Assembly (NCBI RefSeq): GCF_014201585.1
Contig: NZ_JACHES010000003.1
Location: 124,001-188,000, forward strand
DNA length: 64,000 bases
Source: Anoxybacillus tengchongensis
GTDB taxonomy: Bacteria > Bacillota > Bacilli > Bacillales > Anoxybacillaceae
Reading direction: 5' to 3'
In this document: positions 9,386 through 16,532 of the stretch, one piece after another
Numbering within the stretch: position 1 is the stretch's first letter
Layout: each line of letters begins with the position of its first letter
Notes under the pieces: model-generated
Database searches by the model: none
Told to the model about the DNA's origin: nothing
Seen by the model: only the letters and a program-made list of their open reading frames with translations
Program-made: the position numbers and the translations under genes

Positions 9386-10294
9386 GTTTGGTAGACGTGT
9401 TTTTAAATTTAAAATTTCTTTTTCATGTTCAATCATTTTATCAAATATGACATCGGATCTACGCTGCAAATAAGCAACCGTCACATCCATTGATTTTTTT
9501 ATGCTTGTCAAATCATTTATGACTAGTGCCTGGTTGTTTTTTGATATGCGTAGCTCTTCAAGAATCTTTTCTTGCGTCCGTTCCATATTTCCGAGTGATT
9601 GTTTCATATCGACCATATCATTTTCTAGCTTGTGTTGACCTGCTTGTAATTGTGCAACATCTTGTTGTAATGCTTGTTGACCTGCTTGTAACTGTGCGAC
9701 GTCTTGTTGTAACGCTTGTTGACCTGCTTGTAACTGTGCGACGTCTTGTTGTAATGCTTGTTGGCCTGCTTGTAATTGTGCGACGTCTTGTTGTAACGCT
9801 TGTTGACCTGCTTGTAATTGTGCGACGTCTTGTTGTAATGCTTGTTGGCCTGCTTGTAACTGTGCGACGTCTTGTTGTAATGCTTGTTGGCCTGCTTGTA
9901 ACTGTGCGACGTCTTGTTGTAATGCTTGTTGGCCTGCTTGTAATTGTGCGACGTCTTGTTGTAACGCTTGTTGGCCTGCTTGCAACTGTGCGACGTCTTG
10001 TTGTAATGCTTGTTGACCTGCTTGTAACTGTGCGACGTCTTGTTGTAATGCTTGTTGACCTGCTTGTAATTGTGCGACGTCTTGTTGAATTTGAGCAACT
10101 GTGTTTTCTAGTGCTCGCTGACCTACTTGTAGCTCTGTTACATCTTGCTGGATTTGAGCAACACTCTTTTCTAGTGCTTTTTGACCGCGTTGTAACTCTT
10201 GTTGCGTTTGTTCAACACGTTCTAATCGCTCATGAACAGGCTGTAGTTCTTCCTTCAGTACAGAGCGAAGCAAAGCTTTTAATTCTTGGCTCAT
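9383..10294 (-). CDS. Coiled-coil repeat protein, function unknown
   Basis: A 303-residue hydrophilic protein with no signal peptide or membrane segment. The start is ATG 10292-10294 (MSQELKALL) after GGAGGGGG; upstream in-frame residues are not needed. Residues 20-80 already follow a heptad pattern. Then comes a block of eleven 14-residue units (QDVAQLQAGQQALQ), two heptads each, with Val and Leu at core positions, and a C-terminal part that ends LNLKTRLPN. It should form a long Gln-rich coiled coil. Its own terminator separates it from galU. I do not recognise a family function; a structural or scaffold role is only a guess. Confidence 0.75.
   Translation of the reverse strand: MSQELKALLRSVLKEELQPVHERLERVEQTQQELQRGQKALEKSVAQIQQDVTELQVGQRALENTVAQIQQDVAQLQAGQQALQQDVAQLQAGQQALQQDVAQLQAGQQALQQDVAQLQAGQQALQQDVAQLQAGQQALQQDVAQLQAGQQALQQDVAQLQAGQQALQQDVAQLQAGQQALQQDVAQLQAGQQALQQDVAQLQAGQQALQQDVAQLQAGQHKLENDMVDMKQSLGNMERTQEKILEELRISKNNQALVINDLTSIKKSMDVTVAYLQRRSDVIFDKMIEHEKEILNLKTRLPN
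9637..10098 (-). repeat. Eleven tandem 42-bp repeats inside the coiled-coil gene
   Basis: The unit encodes QDVAQLQAGQQALQ. Copies differ mainly by silent C/T changes (GTAAC versus GTAAT, TTGACC versus TTGGCC), so the array looks recently expanded or homogenised. Because 42 is a multiple of three and the unit lacks stops in several frames, it also creates long spurious frames on both strands. Confidence 0.95.
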
Positions 10295-10349
10295 TTGTCC
10301 CCCTCCTTTACCATTTCTCTCATTATAACATGGCAAAAAAGAGACATAA

Positions 10350-10382
10350 ATAAAAAACAAGGTTAGCATTGGGCATCTAACC
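10350..10382 (-). terminator. Terminator-like hairpin before the coiled-coil gene
   Basis: On the minus strand GGTTAG (10377-10382) pairs with CTAACC (10361-10366) and is followed by TTGTTTTTT. It could end ywqE transcription or act as an attenuator, since it lies between the structured block and the SD of the coiled-coil gene. Confidence 0.6.
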
Positions 10383-10500
10383 CACCCTCACACCGCACCA
10401 TCGACGACAGGCGTCTAAGGTGGCAGGACCGTCATCGTCCCCACCCACAGTACGGCCGAGTGCCTCCATTGATAACGGAAAGGAGGCATCTCCGAAAAGT
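10383..10500. other. GC-rich, hairpin-rich intergenic block, possible structured RNA
   Basis: The 312-base gap 10295-10606 holds no convincing gene. Its core is clearly richer in GC than its surroundings. Consecutive hairpins are visible: GACG/CGTC (10403-10415), GGTGG-CA-GGAC paired with GTCC-CCACC (10419-10445), and TGCCTCC/GGAGGCA (10471-10498). With the terminator hairpin at 10361-10382 this gives an aptamer-then-terminator layout ahead of the coiled-coil gene on the minus strand. I matched it to no riboswitch class. A decayed mobile element is the main alternative. Confidence 0.45.
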
Positions 10501-10606
10501 GGAAGTGAATGAAACGAAACATCACCAAAAAAAGAAAGCTGATATCGACACGTTCGAAACCAGCATGACATATTTACTCCATGGTATGTATAGGAAAATA
10601 CAAAAC

Positions 10607-11371
10607 TTAGAAAATACCGAAAAACTTTTTCTTTTTCATTCGCCCTGGTGCATCTTTATACAAAGTTTCGCCAGCAACAAGCAGTTCAGCGTTTTCTTGA
10701 AACACATACACCACTTGAGAGCCGAACTGTTTTTGGATGACGTCGTACGCTTCGCGCATATGAAATGCACGTGTCGTCGTATTATGTGCATCGGATGCGA
10801 TTAAGTGAACTAAGTTCGCTTCAATCATTTGTAGCGAAAACTTTTTAATATTTTTTCCGAACTTTCCAGCGACACTGGCGGCAGTGAGTTGCGTTAATAC
10901 TCCTTTTTTCACTAGGTCGTATAATTTGTTCGGATGTTCAACGAGCTCACTATTTCGTTCAGGATGAGCAATAATTGGAATGAGTCCTTGTAGTTGCATG
11001 TCAAAAATAAGTTGCTCGGTGTAACGCGGGACATGATTGTTCGGAAGTTCAATTAGCACATATTTCGTCTCCGCAAGTGGCAAAATATCGCCATCACGAT
11101 AATAATCAAGCAATTCCCCATGAATGCGCACTTCTTGTCCCGGTAAAACGGAAAGAGGAATACGGTGATGTTGTAGTGTTTCATTTAATGCATGAACGTG
11201 CTCAATAATCGATCGTTTATCATTTTCGAACGTCCCATTGCGGTGATGAGGGGTCGCGATGATCGTTGTGATCCCCCCAGCAACTGCTGCCTTCGCCATG
11301 TCAATTGCATCAGCGAGTGTTTGTGCCCCGTCATCGATCGACGGTAAAATATGACTATGGATATCAATCAC
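10607..11371 (-). CDS. ywqE: PHP-type tyrosine-protein phosphatase
   Basis: Manganese-dependent phosphatase of the CpsB/CapC/YwqE family that removes phosphate from bacterial tyrosine kinases and their targets. From GTG 11369-11371, with AAGAGGGG eight bases upstream, the product is 254 residues, the family length. The PHP metal motifs are IDIHSHILPSIDDGAQ at the N-terminus, ATPHHRNG, AHPERN and SDAHNTTTR. It follows ywqC and ywqD but is separated by 134 bases that contain a candidate promoter, so it may be made independently of the kinase. Confidence 0.92.
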   Translation of the reverse strand: MIDIHSHILPSIDDGAQTLADAIDMAKAAVAGGITTIIATPHHRNGTFENDKRSIIEHVHALNETLQHHRIPLSVLPGQEVRIHGELLDYYRDGDILPLAETKYVLIELPNNHVPRYTEQLIFDMQLQGLIPIIAHPERNSELVEHPNKLYDLVKKGVLTQLTAASVAGKFGKNIKKFSLQMIEANLVHLIASDAHNTTTRAFHMREAYDVIQKQFGSQVVYVFQENAELLVAGETLYKDAPGRMKKKKFFGIF

Positions 11372-11451
11372 ACGAACCCCTCTTTCCTTCTTTATATCTA
11401 CTGAAAATAAACTAGTTTCTTTGTTTTTCGACAATCTTATCCACGCAATTT

Positions 11452-11481
11452 ATAGTAACATAGGAAAAAAGAAGGAGTCAA
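11452..11481 (-). promoter_or_regulatory. Candidate sigma-A promoter of ywqE
   Basis: On the minus strand TTGACT (11476-11481), an 18-base spacer and TACTAT (11452-11457), about 80 bases before the ywqE start. The -10 is only a fair match. Confidence 0.45.
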
Positions 11482-11505
11482 TATACATTTTTTGTCGAAT
11501 GTTGT

Positions 11506-12207
11506 CTACTTATTACCATAGTAATAGTAATAGCTACTTTCTTTTTGCTTCTTTTGGTTTAAAACGACACCTAGTAACTTTCCTTTCGCCGCAAGAAGTA
11601 GTTCTTTTGCCTTTTGTGCAGCTTCAATTTCAGTCCTTCCGCTCTGAACGACGAGAATTGTTCCGTCGCATTGATTCGCTAAAATTTGTGCATCTGTAAC
11701 CGCTAAAACAGGCGGCGTATCAAAAAGGACAACGTCAAACTGATCATATGCTTCTGCTAGCAGGTCTTCCATTGTAGCTGAACCAAGCAATTCAGCTGGA
11801 TTTGGCGGAATCGGACCGCTCGTTAAAACGAATAAGTTTTCCACATCTGTTTCTTTCACTGCTGTTTGAAGTGTAGCTTGTTTCGTTAATACGTTCGTTA
11901 AACCGACGTAGTTGTCTCTTCGAAACGTATAATGTACTGTCGGTTTACGTAAGTCTGCATCAATAAGAAGCACTTTTTTTCCTTGTTGCGCAAAGACGAC
12001 CGCTAAATTGGCGACCGTTGTCGATTTTCCTTCCTCCGGGGCAGAGGAAGTGACCATAATCGAGCGCAATGGACGGTCAGCGACCGAAAATTGAATGTTC
12101 GTGCGAATCGTCCGATATTGTTCAGAAATCGGCGATTTTGGATTTGTTTTTGTAATGAGCGAACGCATTGTTCGCGCAAACGCCTGTTTTTTCTTTTTAA
12201 GAACCAA
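11506..12207 (-). CDS. ywqD: Bacterial tyrosine kinase (BY-kinase)
   Basis: Cytosolic CpsD/YwqD kinase that autophosphorylates a C-terminal tyrosine cluster and controls polysaccharide synthesis and UDP-sugar enzymes. Motifs: Walker A SSAPEEGKSTT, Walker A' LLIDADLRKP, Walker B VVLFDTPPV, and a C-terminal run of five Tyr. About 233 residues. I favour TTG 12205-12207, six bases after GAGGTG; a GTG at 12216 sits one base from the same purine block. It overlaps the ywqC stop by 11 bases, indicating coupling with its activator. Confidence 0.93.
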   Translation of the reverse strand: MVLKKKKQAFARTMRSLITKTNPKSPISEQYRTIRTNIQFSVADRPLRSIMVTSSAPEEGKSTTVANLAVVFAQQGKKVLLIDADLRKPTVHYTFRRDNYVGLTNVLTKQATLQTAVKETDVENLFVLTSGPIPPNPAELLGSATMEDLLAEAYDQFDVVLFDTPPVLAVTDAQILANQCDGTILVVQSGRTEIEAAQKAKELLLAAKGKLLGVVLNQKKQKESSYYYYYGNK

Positions 12208-12937
12208 CCGTCTCACCTCGTATTTGTTTCTTCACATGTATTTCCTGCTTACCAGTTCCATCATCCTCAATAACTGTGACCGCTCCTAACACAGGTAACT
12301 CAAGCAGTTTTTCGACATCTTGTTCGTTTTTAATCGTATTATCTAAATATTCAAGTAAAAATGCTAAGCCGATGCCTGTCATGATGCCAACAACGAAAGC
12401 AATCGCCATATTTAATAACGGTTTTGGTTTGACCGGAACCGGCTGTTCTTTTACTTCTGCCTTCGCTAAAATGTTGACGTTATCGACGTTCATAATTTTA
12501 ACGATTTCACGTTGAAATACGCTCGCAACCGTATTGGCAATATCGGCAGCCATATATGGATCAGGGTCTTCCACTGTCACATTAACTACTTGCGAGTCTT
12601 TTTCGCTTGTGACGTTAATTTTCTTGTTTAACTCTTCTACAGGTACATCCAAGTCTAACTCTTGTTTCACAATATCTAAAATCGCTGGGCTTTTCATAAT
12701 GACGTTATACGTATTAATAAGCTGCAAGTTCGTTTGAATTTCGCTAATATTGTAAATCGGTTGTTCACTTTTCGCTTGGTTCACTAGTAGTTGTGTCGAT
12801 GCTTGGTAAATCGGCGTCAACACAAAATAGCTAACGATGCCGCTTGTCATCGTCGCGATGACGGTAATCGCCACAATAAGCCAAGCGCGTTTGCGCAACG
12901 TTTGAAACAGTTCTCGTAAGCTAATCGTCTCTTCCAT
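12197..12937 (-). CDS. ywqC: Wzz-like tyrosine kinase modulator
   Basis: Membrane activator of the adjacent kinase, CapA/YwqC type. The 246-residue protein has a Wzz domain with hydrophobic segments near residues 18-38 and 173-195; the region between is extracytoplasmic, and a PKP motif precedes the second segment. The cytosolic tail from about residue 197 would contact the kinase. GGAGG precedes ATG 12937. First gene of the ywqC-ywqD pair. Confidence 0.92.
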   Translation of the reverse strand: MEETISLRELFQTLRKRAWLIVAITVIATMTSGIVSYFVLTPIYQASTQLLVNQAKSEQPIYNISEIQTNLQLINTYNVIMKSPAILDIVKQELDLDVPVEELNKKINVTSEKDSQVVNVTVEDPDPYMAADIANTVASVFQREIVKIMNVDNVNILAKAEVKEQPVPVKPKPLLNMAIAFVVGIMTGIGLAFLLEYLDNTIKNEQDVEKLLELPVLGAVTVIEDDGTGKQEIHVKKQIRGETVGS

Positions 12938-12987
12938 GACGTCCTCCTATAAAACATATATTTTCGACAAAAACATTCACTAGATTC

Positions 12988-13012
12988 ATTATAACGACAA
13001 ACACTTCCGTTT
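12988..13012 (-). promoter_or_regulatory. Possible ywqC promoter
   Basis: A perfect TATAAT (12988-12993 on the minus strand) lies 51 bases before the ywqC start. The best -35, TAGAAA with an 18-base spacer, is poor, so an activator may be needed. Confidence 0.35.
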
Positions 13013-13040
13013 TTCTACCCTTTTTGTTAATTTATTTCCA

Positions 13041-13078
13041 CAAAAAAGAAAACCGGTAGTTTCCAAATACTACCAGTT
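13041..13078 (-). terminator. Terminator after the -1 frame of the frameshift gene
   Basis: ACTGGTAGT (13069-13077) pairs with ACTACCGGT (13052-13060), followed by TTTTCTTTTTT on the minus strand. The stop codon of the -1 frame (13077-13079) is joined to this stem, while the zero-frame stop is 170 bases upstream. Confidence 0.8.
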
Positions 13079-13645
13079 AGTGAATCATCTCTTCTTCTTT
13101 TTCTTCTTGCGCAATGATTTGTTTTGCTTGTGCAATGATATTATTCATTTCAGCGACCGTATAGTCGCGCTCTGGTAGCGGACAGTCATACGCTTGATAA
13201 TATAAAATTTCTGCCAGCTTACGTTGTTTTTCGCTCGCTCGTTTCGTTAGCTTTTCTTTTTTTTTAGCTCGTGTTGTAGACGTTCAATATGATATTTTGC
13301 TTCTAACTTACAGCCGTATGGGAAATCATCAATGCTAAGACGTTCGGTGAGACGGTTAATTTCTGCGATTTGTTCATCCGTTGGAGGTTCGTTCAAGAGC
13401 TGGTCGATAATTTCGTTAATGCGTGCTGCAAGTTGTTCATGAAATTGTGGGTTTGTTTTAATCGCATCGTCTAATTCCGCAAACCATGTCGCTTCATTGT
13501 ATAAATAATGGCGCCATTGTTCCATGAATGTTGCGGCATTGTAGTTTGTCTCGTCCCAGCCGATGCTGGCCATATATCGTTCAAACACTTTTTTAATCGA
13601 TAAGGTGATGTTCATCTTCATGCGATGAGGAAGCTGTTTTAACAT
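13077..13645 (-). CDS. Uncharacterised protein, two frames joined by a probable -1 frameshift
   Basis: Zero frame starts at ATG 13643-13645 (MLKQLPHRM) after GGAGGG and ends at TAA 13247-13249, giving 132 residues ending ELKKKKS. A run of nine A followed by G (13257-13265 as T on the plus strand) contains A-AAA-AAG in the zero frame, the classic dnaX-type slippery heptamer. A -1 slip enters a stop-free frame of about 57 codons (LTKRASEKQRKLAEIL onward), ends at TAA 13077-13079 and would give about 189 residues. That second frame has no ATG, GTG or TTG start near its beginning. The zero-frame part is acidic and helical with a WDETNY segment; I recognise no family. A simple indel or sequencing error is the alternative. 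Confidence 0.7.
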
Positions 13646-13680
13646 ATATAAAACCCTCCATATGATTATCGTCAACCGTT

Positions 13681-13710
13681 ACTGTATCATAAAGAAGCGT
13701 GTATTGACAA
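13681..13710 (-). promoter_or_regulatory. Candidate promoter of the frameshift gene
   Basis: Minus-strand TTGTCA (13705-13710), 18-base spacer, TACAGT (13681-13686). Inverted copies of AACGGTT flank it: AACCGTTA at 13674-13681 overlaps the -10 edge, and TAACGGTT at 13730-13737 lies upstream. Confidence 0.4.
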
Positions 13711-13753
13711 AGTTTTTTTATAACTATACTAACGGTTATAGGAATTAAGGGAA

Positions 13754-13783
13754 TAAAAAAACGCAAGAGGAAACCTCTTACGT
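13754..13783 (-). terminator. Terminator of the acidic lipoprotein gene
   Basis: Minus strand: ACGTAAGAGG pairs with CCTCTTGCGT, then seven T. It follows the stop codon directly. Confidence 0.85.
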
Positions 13784-14014
13784 TTATTCGTCCGTATTGT
13801 CAGCATCGTTCATATCTTCGGCATCTTCGACAGCATCTTCTTCATCTGGGACGGCGTCGTTTTCATCGTCGCCAACACCTTCATTTGTGTCTTCGCCTGG
13901 CTGCATTTCTTCTTGGTTGTTCATATCGTTATCCGTATCGTCGTTATTGCAACCTGTGACAACCATAATCGCGATCAACGCGCTTATAAATTTAAGCAAC
14001 CATCGTTTTTTCAT
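13784..14014 (-). CDS. Small acidic lipoprotein, function unknown
   Basis: Start ATG 14012-14014 (MKKRWLLKF) with AAAGGGG upstream; 76 residues. Residues 1-22 form a lipoprotein signal peptide: a KKR start, a hydrophobic stretch, then the lipobox VTGC with Cys22. The mature part is almost entirely Asp, Glu, Asn and Gly, with repeated DDEN- and EDAED-like runs, so it is probably disordered and strongly negative at the cell surface. It has its own terminator. No family recognised; cation binding is only a guess from charge. Confidence 0.75.
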   Translation of the reverse strand: MKKRWLLKFISALIAIMVVTGCNNDDTDNDMNNQEEMQPGEDTNEGVGDDENDAVPDEEDAVEDAEDMNDADNTDE

Positions 14015-14080
14015 CGTTTGTCCCCTTTCTTTTACATATGTAATCATCTATAACATGCCCAGAAAGGAGACGGTTATGCA

Positions 14081-14509
14081 TTATTTTTCACCGAGCGCAA
14101 ACATGATTTCTGTTTCGCATACGAGCTCGCCATCGACGGTGGCGACGCCTTTTCCTTTGCCAATTGCACCTTTAAAACGAATCATTTCGACTTCTAATCG
14201 TAATTGATCGCCAGGTTTCACTTGCTTTTTAAATCGGCAGTTGTCAATGCCGGTAAAAAAGGCGAGGCGACCACGGTTTTCTTCTTTCATTAACATCGCG
14301 ACAGCTCCGACTTGCGCCAGTGCTTCAACAATTAATACACCCGGCATAACAGGATATTCAGGAAAATGGCCGACAAAAAATTGTTCGTTGGCACTGACGT
14401 TTTTGATGCCAACGGCACGCTTTCCTTCTTCCACTTCAACAATGCGGTCAACGAGTAAAAACGGATAGCGATGTGGGATAATTTGTTGAATTTGTTGAAT
14501 ATCAAGCAT
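14081..14509 (-). CDS. fabZ: 3-hydroxyacyl-ACP dehydratase
   Basis: Dehydrates beta-hydroxyacyl-ACP in fatty acid elongation. The 142-residue protein is full length for FabZ and has the hot-dog fold signature [23 protein letters not shown], which holds the catalytic His and Glu. The N-terminus [17 protein letters not shown] is typical. GGAGG precedes ATG 14509. It corresponds to ywpB, downstream of flhO-flhP in Bacillus. A strong terminator (14527-14553) sits only about 18 bases upstream of the start codon. Confidence 0.97.
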   Translation of the reverse strand: MLDIQQIQQIIPHRYPFLLVDRIVEVEEGKRAVGIKNVSANEQFFVGHFPEYPVMPGVLIVEALAQVGAVAMLMKEENRGRLAFFTGIDNCRFKKQVKPGDQLRLEVEMIRFKGAIGKGKGVATVDGELVCETEIMFALGEK

Positions 14510-14526
14510 ATAAATTCCTCCTTTAT

Positions 14527-14553
14527 AAAAAAACGGAAGGATCTCCCTTCCGC
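14527..14553 (-). terminator. Terminator between the flhO-flhP-epuA unit and fabZ
   Basis: Minus strand: CGGAAGGGAGATCCTTCCG hairpin followed by seven T. It ends almost at the fabZ ribosome site, leaving no room for a promoter between it and fabZ. Confidence 0.85.
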
Positions 14554-14593
14554 TTTTATTCTCAATGTATCATGTTTTGAAGTGGTCTGTCCA

Positions 14594-14806
14594 CTACTGT
14601 TTCGCTACTAAATCAATAATATGTTGCCACGTTGCTGGCTTTAATGCATCGAACGGGTTTCCTCCGCCAAGCATACCGTAGCCAACCATCGCTCCTGCTA
14701 ATGTGCTAATCGTAATCAAACAAAGGACGATAAGCAAACGAAGCCAAATCGGAATAAGACGGCGGCGCGGACGGCGAAGCGAGCGTTTCTGTTGTTTTTC
14801 CTCCAT
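14594..14806 (-). CDS. EpuA-like small membrane protein
   Basis: A 70-residue protein with a very basic N-terminus (RSLRRPRRR), one hydrophobic segment near residues 20-45 and a short outer tail. It matches the EpuA family, sometimes labelled 'DNA-directed RNA polymerase subunit beta' by automatic annotation because members lie near or are fused to rpoB. That label should not be read as function. I use ATG 14804-14806, seven bases after AGAGGGG. It is downstream of flhP, probably cotranscribed. Confidence 0.75.
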   Translation of the reverse strand: MEEKQQKRSLRRPRRRLIPIWLRLLIVLCLITISTLAGAMVGYGMLGGGNPFDALKPATWQHIIDLVAKQ

Positions 14807-14818
14807 ATACATTCCCCT

Positions 14819-15643
14819 CTATGAACGAATGCCGTTAATGAGCCCCATCATTTGATCCGATAATGTAATCGCACGAGCATTAAGTTGGTATGACCGTTGC
14901 GTAATCATAAGTTCGCTCATTTCGGTCGCTAGTTCCACGTTCGATTGTTCTAGGGCATATTGTTGTAGTGAAATGTTGTTGCGATTGTTGCCAGCTAAAT
15001 TAACCGTTACGTCTTCATTATTCACATCAGCTGGAAAAGCAAAACGATTGTCGCCGAGCGCCTGCATCAGTTGGGGACGCGTCACATATGATACTCCGAT
15101 GTTTGCGGTCTTCATAATGTTTCCGTTTGGCGCAATAAATTGCATCGTACCGTCTTGAGTGACTTGAATGTCTTTAAACCCTTCGCGCACGGTAATTGGT
15201 TCATCGTTTTCATCAAGCAACGCATAACCATCCGCTGTTACAAGCATGAGTTCATTCGGATTGTTTGCCGACGGACTAAGGTAAAACGCACCGTCACGCG
15301 TATATTGAATCGCACCATCGACAAGAATGCGGAAAAATTGCCCTTCTTTCGTCAATGCAAGATCAAGCGGGCGGTCCGTTTTTACAATCGAGCCTTGCTT
15401 CATTTGCATATGTGTTGACGCTACTTTCGCCCCAACACCAAGGCGGACGCCAGCCGGGGTGAGGCGCGGTGCTTCATCTGTTTTTGGCAAGTTAGTAAAC
15501 TGTTGGGCGAGCAATTCACCGAACACCGCATCGCGCTTTTTAAACCCGGTTGTATTGACGTTTGCGATATTATGGCTAATGACGTCCAGTTGTTGCTGGA
15601 GTTGGTTCATCGTATTGGCGGCAGTAATCATTGAACGAAGCAT
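14819..15643 (-). CDS. flhP: Flagellar hook/basal-body rod protein FlhP
   Basis: FlgG-family rod/hook protein, 274 residues. The N-terminus LRSMITAANTMNQLQQQLDVISHNIANVNTTGFKKRDA carries the rod motif, and the C-terminus ends with QRSYQLNARAITLSDQMMGLINGIRS, the paired amphipathic helix. ATG 15641-15643 follows AGGGGG; an ATG six bases earlier is too close to it. In Bacillus subtilis FlhO and FlhP are distal rod components outside the main fla/che operon, next to mbl as here. Confidence 0.93.
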   Translation of the reverse strand: MLRSMITAANTMNQLQQQLDVISHNIANVNTTGFKKRDAVFGELLAQQFTNLPKTDEAPRLTPAGVRLGVGAKVASTHMQMKQGSIVKTDRPLDLALTKEGQFFRILVDGAIQYTRDGAFYLSPSANNPNELMLVTADGYALLDENDEPITVREGFKDIQVTQDGTMQFIAPNGNIMKTANIGVSYVTRPQLMQALGDNRFAFPADVNNEDVTVNLAGNNRNNISLQQYALEQSNVELATEMSELMITQRSYQLNARAITLSDQMMGLINGIRS

Positions 15644-15653
15644 CGTCATCCCC

Positions 15654-16442
15654 CTACTTTAAGCGGCCGATTTCATTTGCCGCTTTGTCCATACTTTTAT
15701 CGTATGCTTGTAAAATTTTTTGGTTCGCTTCAAACGCTCGGTAAGCCGAGAGCATGTCGGTCATCGCACGAGACAAATCGACGTTTGAACGTTCAATATA
15801 TTGTTGACGAATCGTATACGTCTCAGCAGTCGGGAGTTGTTGTTCGGCCCGAAATAAACCGTTTCCTTCTTTCGCAAGCGCTTGGACATTTTCAGCGTAA
15901 GCGATGCGAAGGCGTGCAAGTTGCTCCCCACTTTTTGTAATCGTTCCGTCCGTTAATACAGTAAACTGCTCGTCCCCGACGAAAATACGGTTTCCGTTTT
16001 CATCGAGCACGTAAAGACCGTCTGTCGTCGTTAAAAAGCCGTCTGCATCGATCGTAAAATGACCGTTGCGCGTATAACGAACGTCCCCTGTTTCGTTTTG
16101 TACCGTAAAAAATGACGTGCCTGTGCCATCAACAATAGCTAGGTCGGTATTGTTGCCTGTTTCGCGTATATCGCCTTGAGCAAAGTTTGGCACAAGTTCT
16201 TGCACGTACACACCCGTCGATAGCGGGCCAATATATGTCCGATCACGCCATGTCAGTTTTTTTTCTGTCGGAATTGTCGTTTGTTGAATGCGATGCATCA
16301 ACATCTCTGGAAAAGCCCGTAACGATGCTTGATCGGCTTTGTAGCCTGGCGTATTGGCGTTTGCGATATTGTTCGTCATCATTTCGATGCGGCGTTGTTG
16401 GGAAAGCATGCCTGAAGCAGCTGTATATAATCCGCGAAACAT
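15654..16442 (-). CDS. flhO: Flagellar basal-body rod protein FlhO
   Basis: FlgG/FlgF-like rod protein, 262 residues. N-terminal motif MFRGLYTAASGMLSQQRR, then the MTNNIANANTPGYKADQ rod signature, and a C-terminal SAYRAFEANQKILQAYDKS helix. AGGGGAC precedes ATG 16442. A TATAAT-like box lies on the minus strand about 40 bases upstream, without a good -35. It is followed after 10 bases by flhP, so the two are one unit. Confidence 0.93.
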   Translation of the reverse strand: MFRGLYTAASGMLSQQRRIEMMTNNIANANTPGYKADQASLRAFPEMLMHRIQQTTIPTEKKLTWRDRTYIGPLSTGVYVQELVPNFAQGDIRETGNNTDLAIVDGTGTSFFTVQNETGDVRYTRNGHFTIDADGFLTTTDGLYVLDENGNRIFVGDEQFTVLTDGTITKSGEQLARLRIAYAENVQALAKEGNGLFRAEQQLPTAETYTIRQQYIERSNVDLSRAMTDMLSAYRAFEANQKILQAYDKSMDKAANEIGRLK

Positions 16443-16490
16443 AAAATGTCCCCTCCATCGTTTTCACACTACTTTCATTATAAAAGAAAA

Positions 16491-16532
16491 AGGGGAAAAA
16501 AGCGAATAGGTACCATTTCCCAATGGTACCTA
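16491..16532 (-). terminator. Terminator of mbl
   Basis: Minus strand: TAGGTACCATT pairs with AATGGTACCTA, then TTCGC and six T. The mbl stop codon is the first triplet of the stem. Confidence 0.85.

Noticed and set aside
9637-10098. Regular 42-bp direct repeats, possible CRISPR
   Set aside because: Repeats are contiguous with no unique spacers and keep one reading frame, so they are coding tandem repeats.
9526-10353. 275-codon plus-strand frame with a repeated hydrophobic pattern (LVVMLVDLLVT)
   Set aside because: It is the antisense of the 42-bp repeat array. The minus frame has an SD, a start and a heptad pattern; this one has none and exists because the repeat has no stop in that frame. 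The 157-codon minus frame at 9625-10098 is rejected for the same reason.
10377-10571. 64-codon minus-strand frame in the structured gap
   Set aside because: No SD, odd composition, and it runs through several strong hairpins. The block looks non-coding.
13797-14207. 136-codon plus-strand Ser-rich frame with an AGGAG before an internal ATG
   Set aside because: Antisense of the acidic lipoprotein and fabZ, both of which have clear features on the minus strand.
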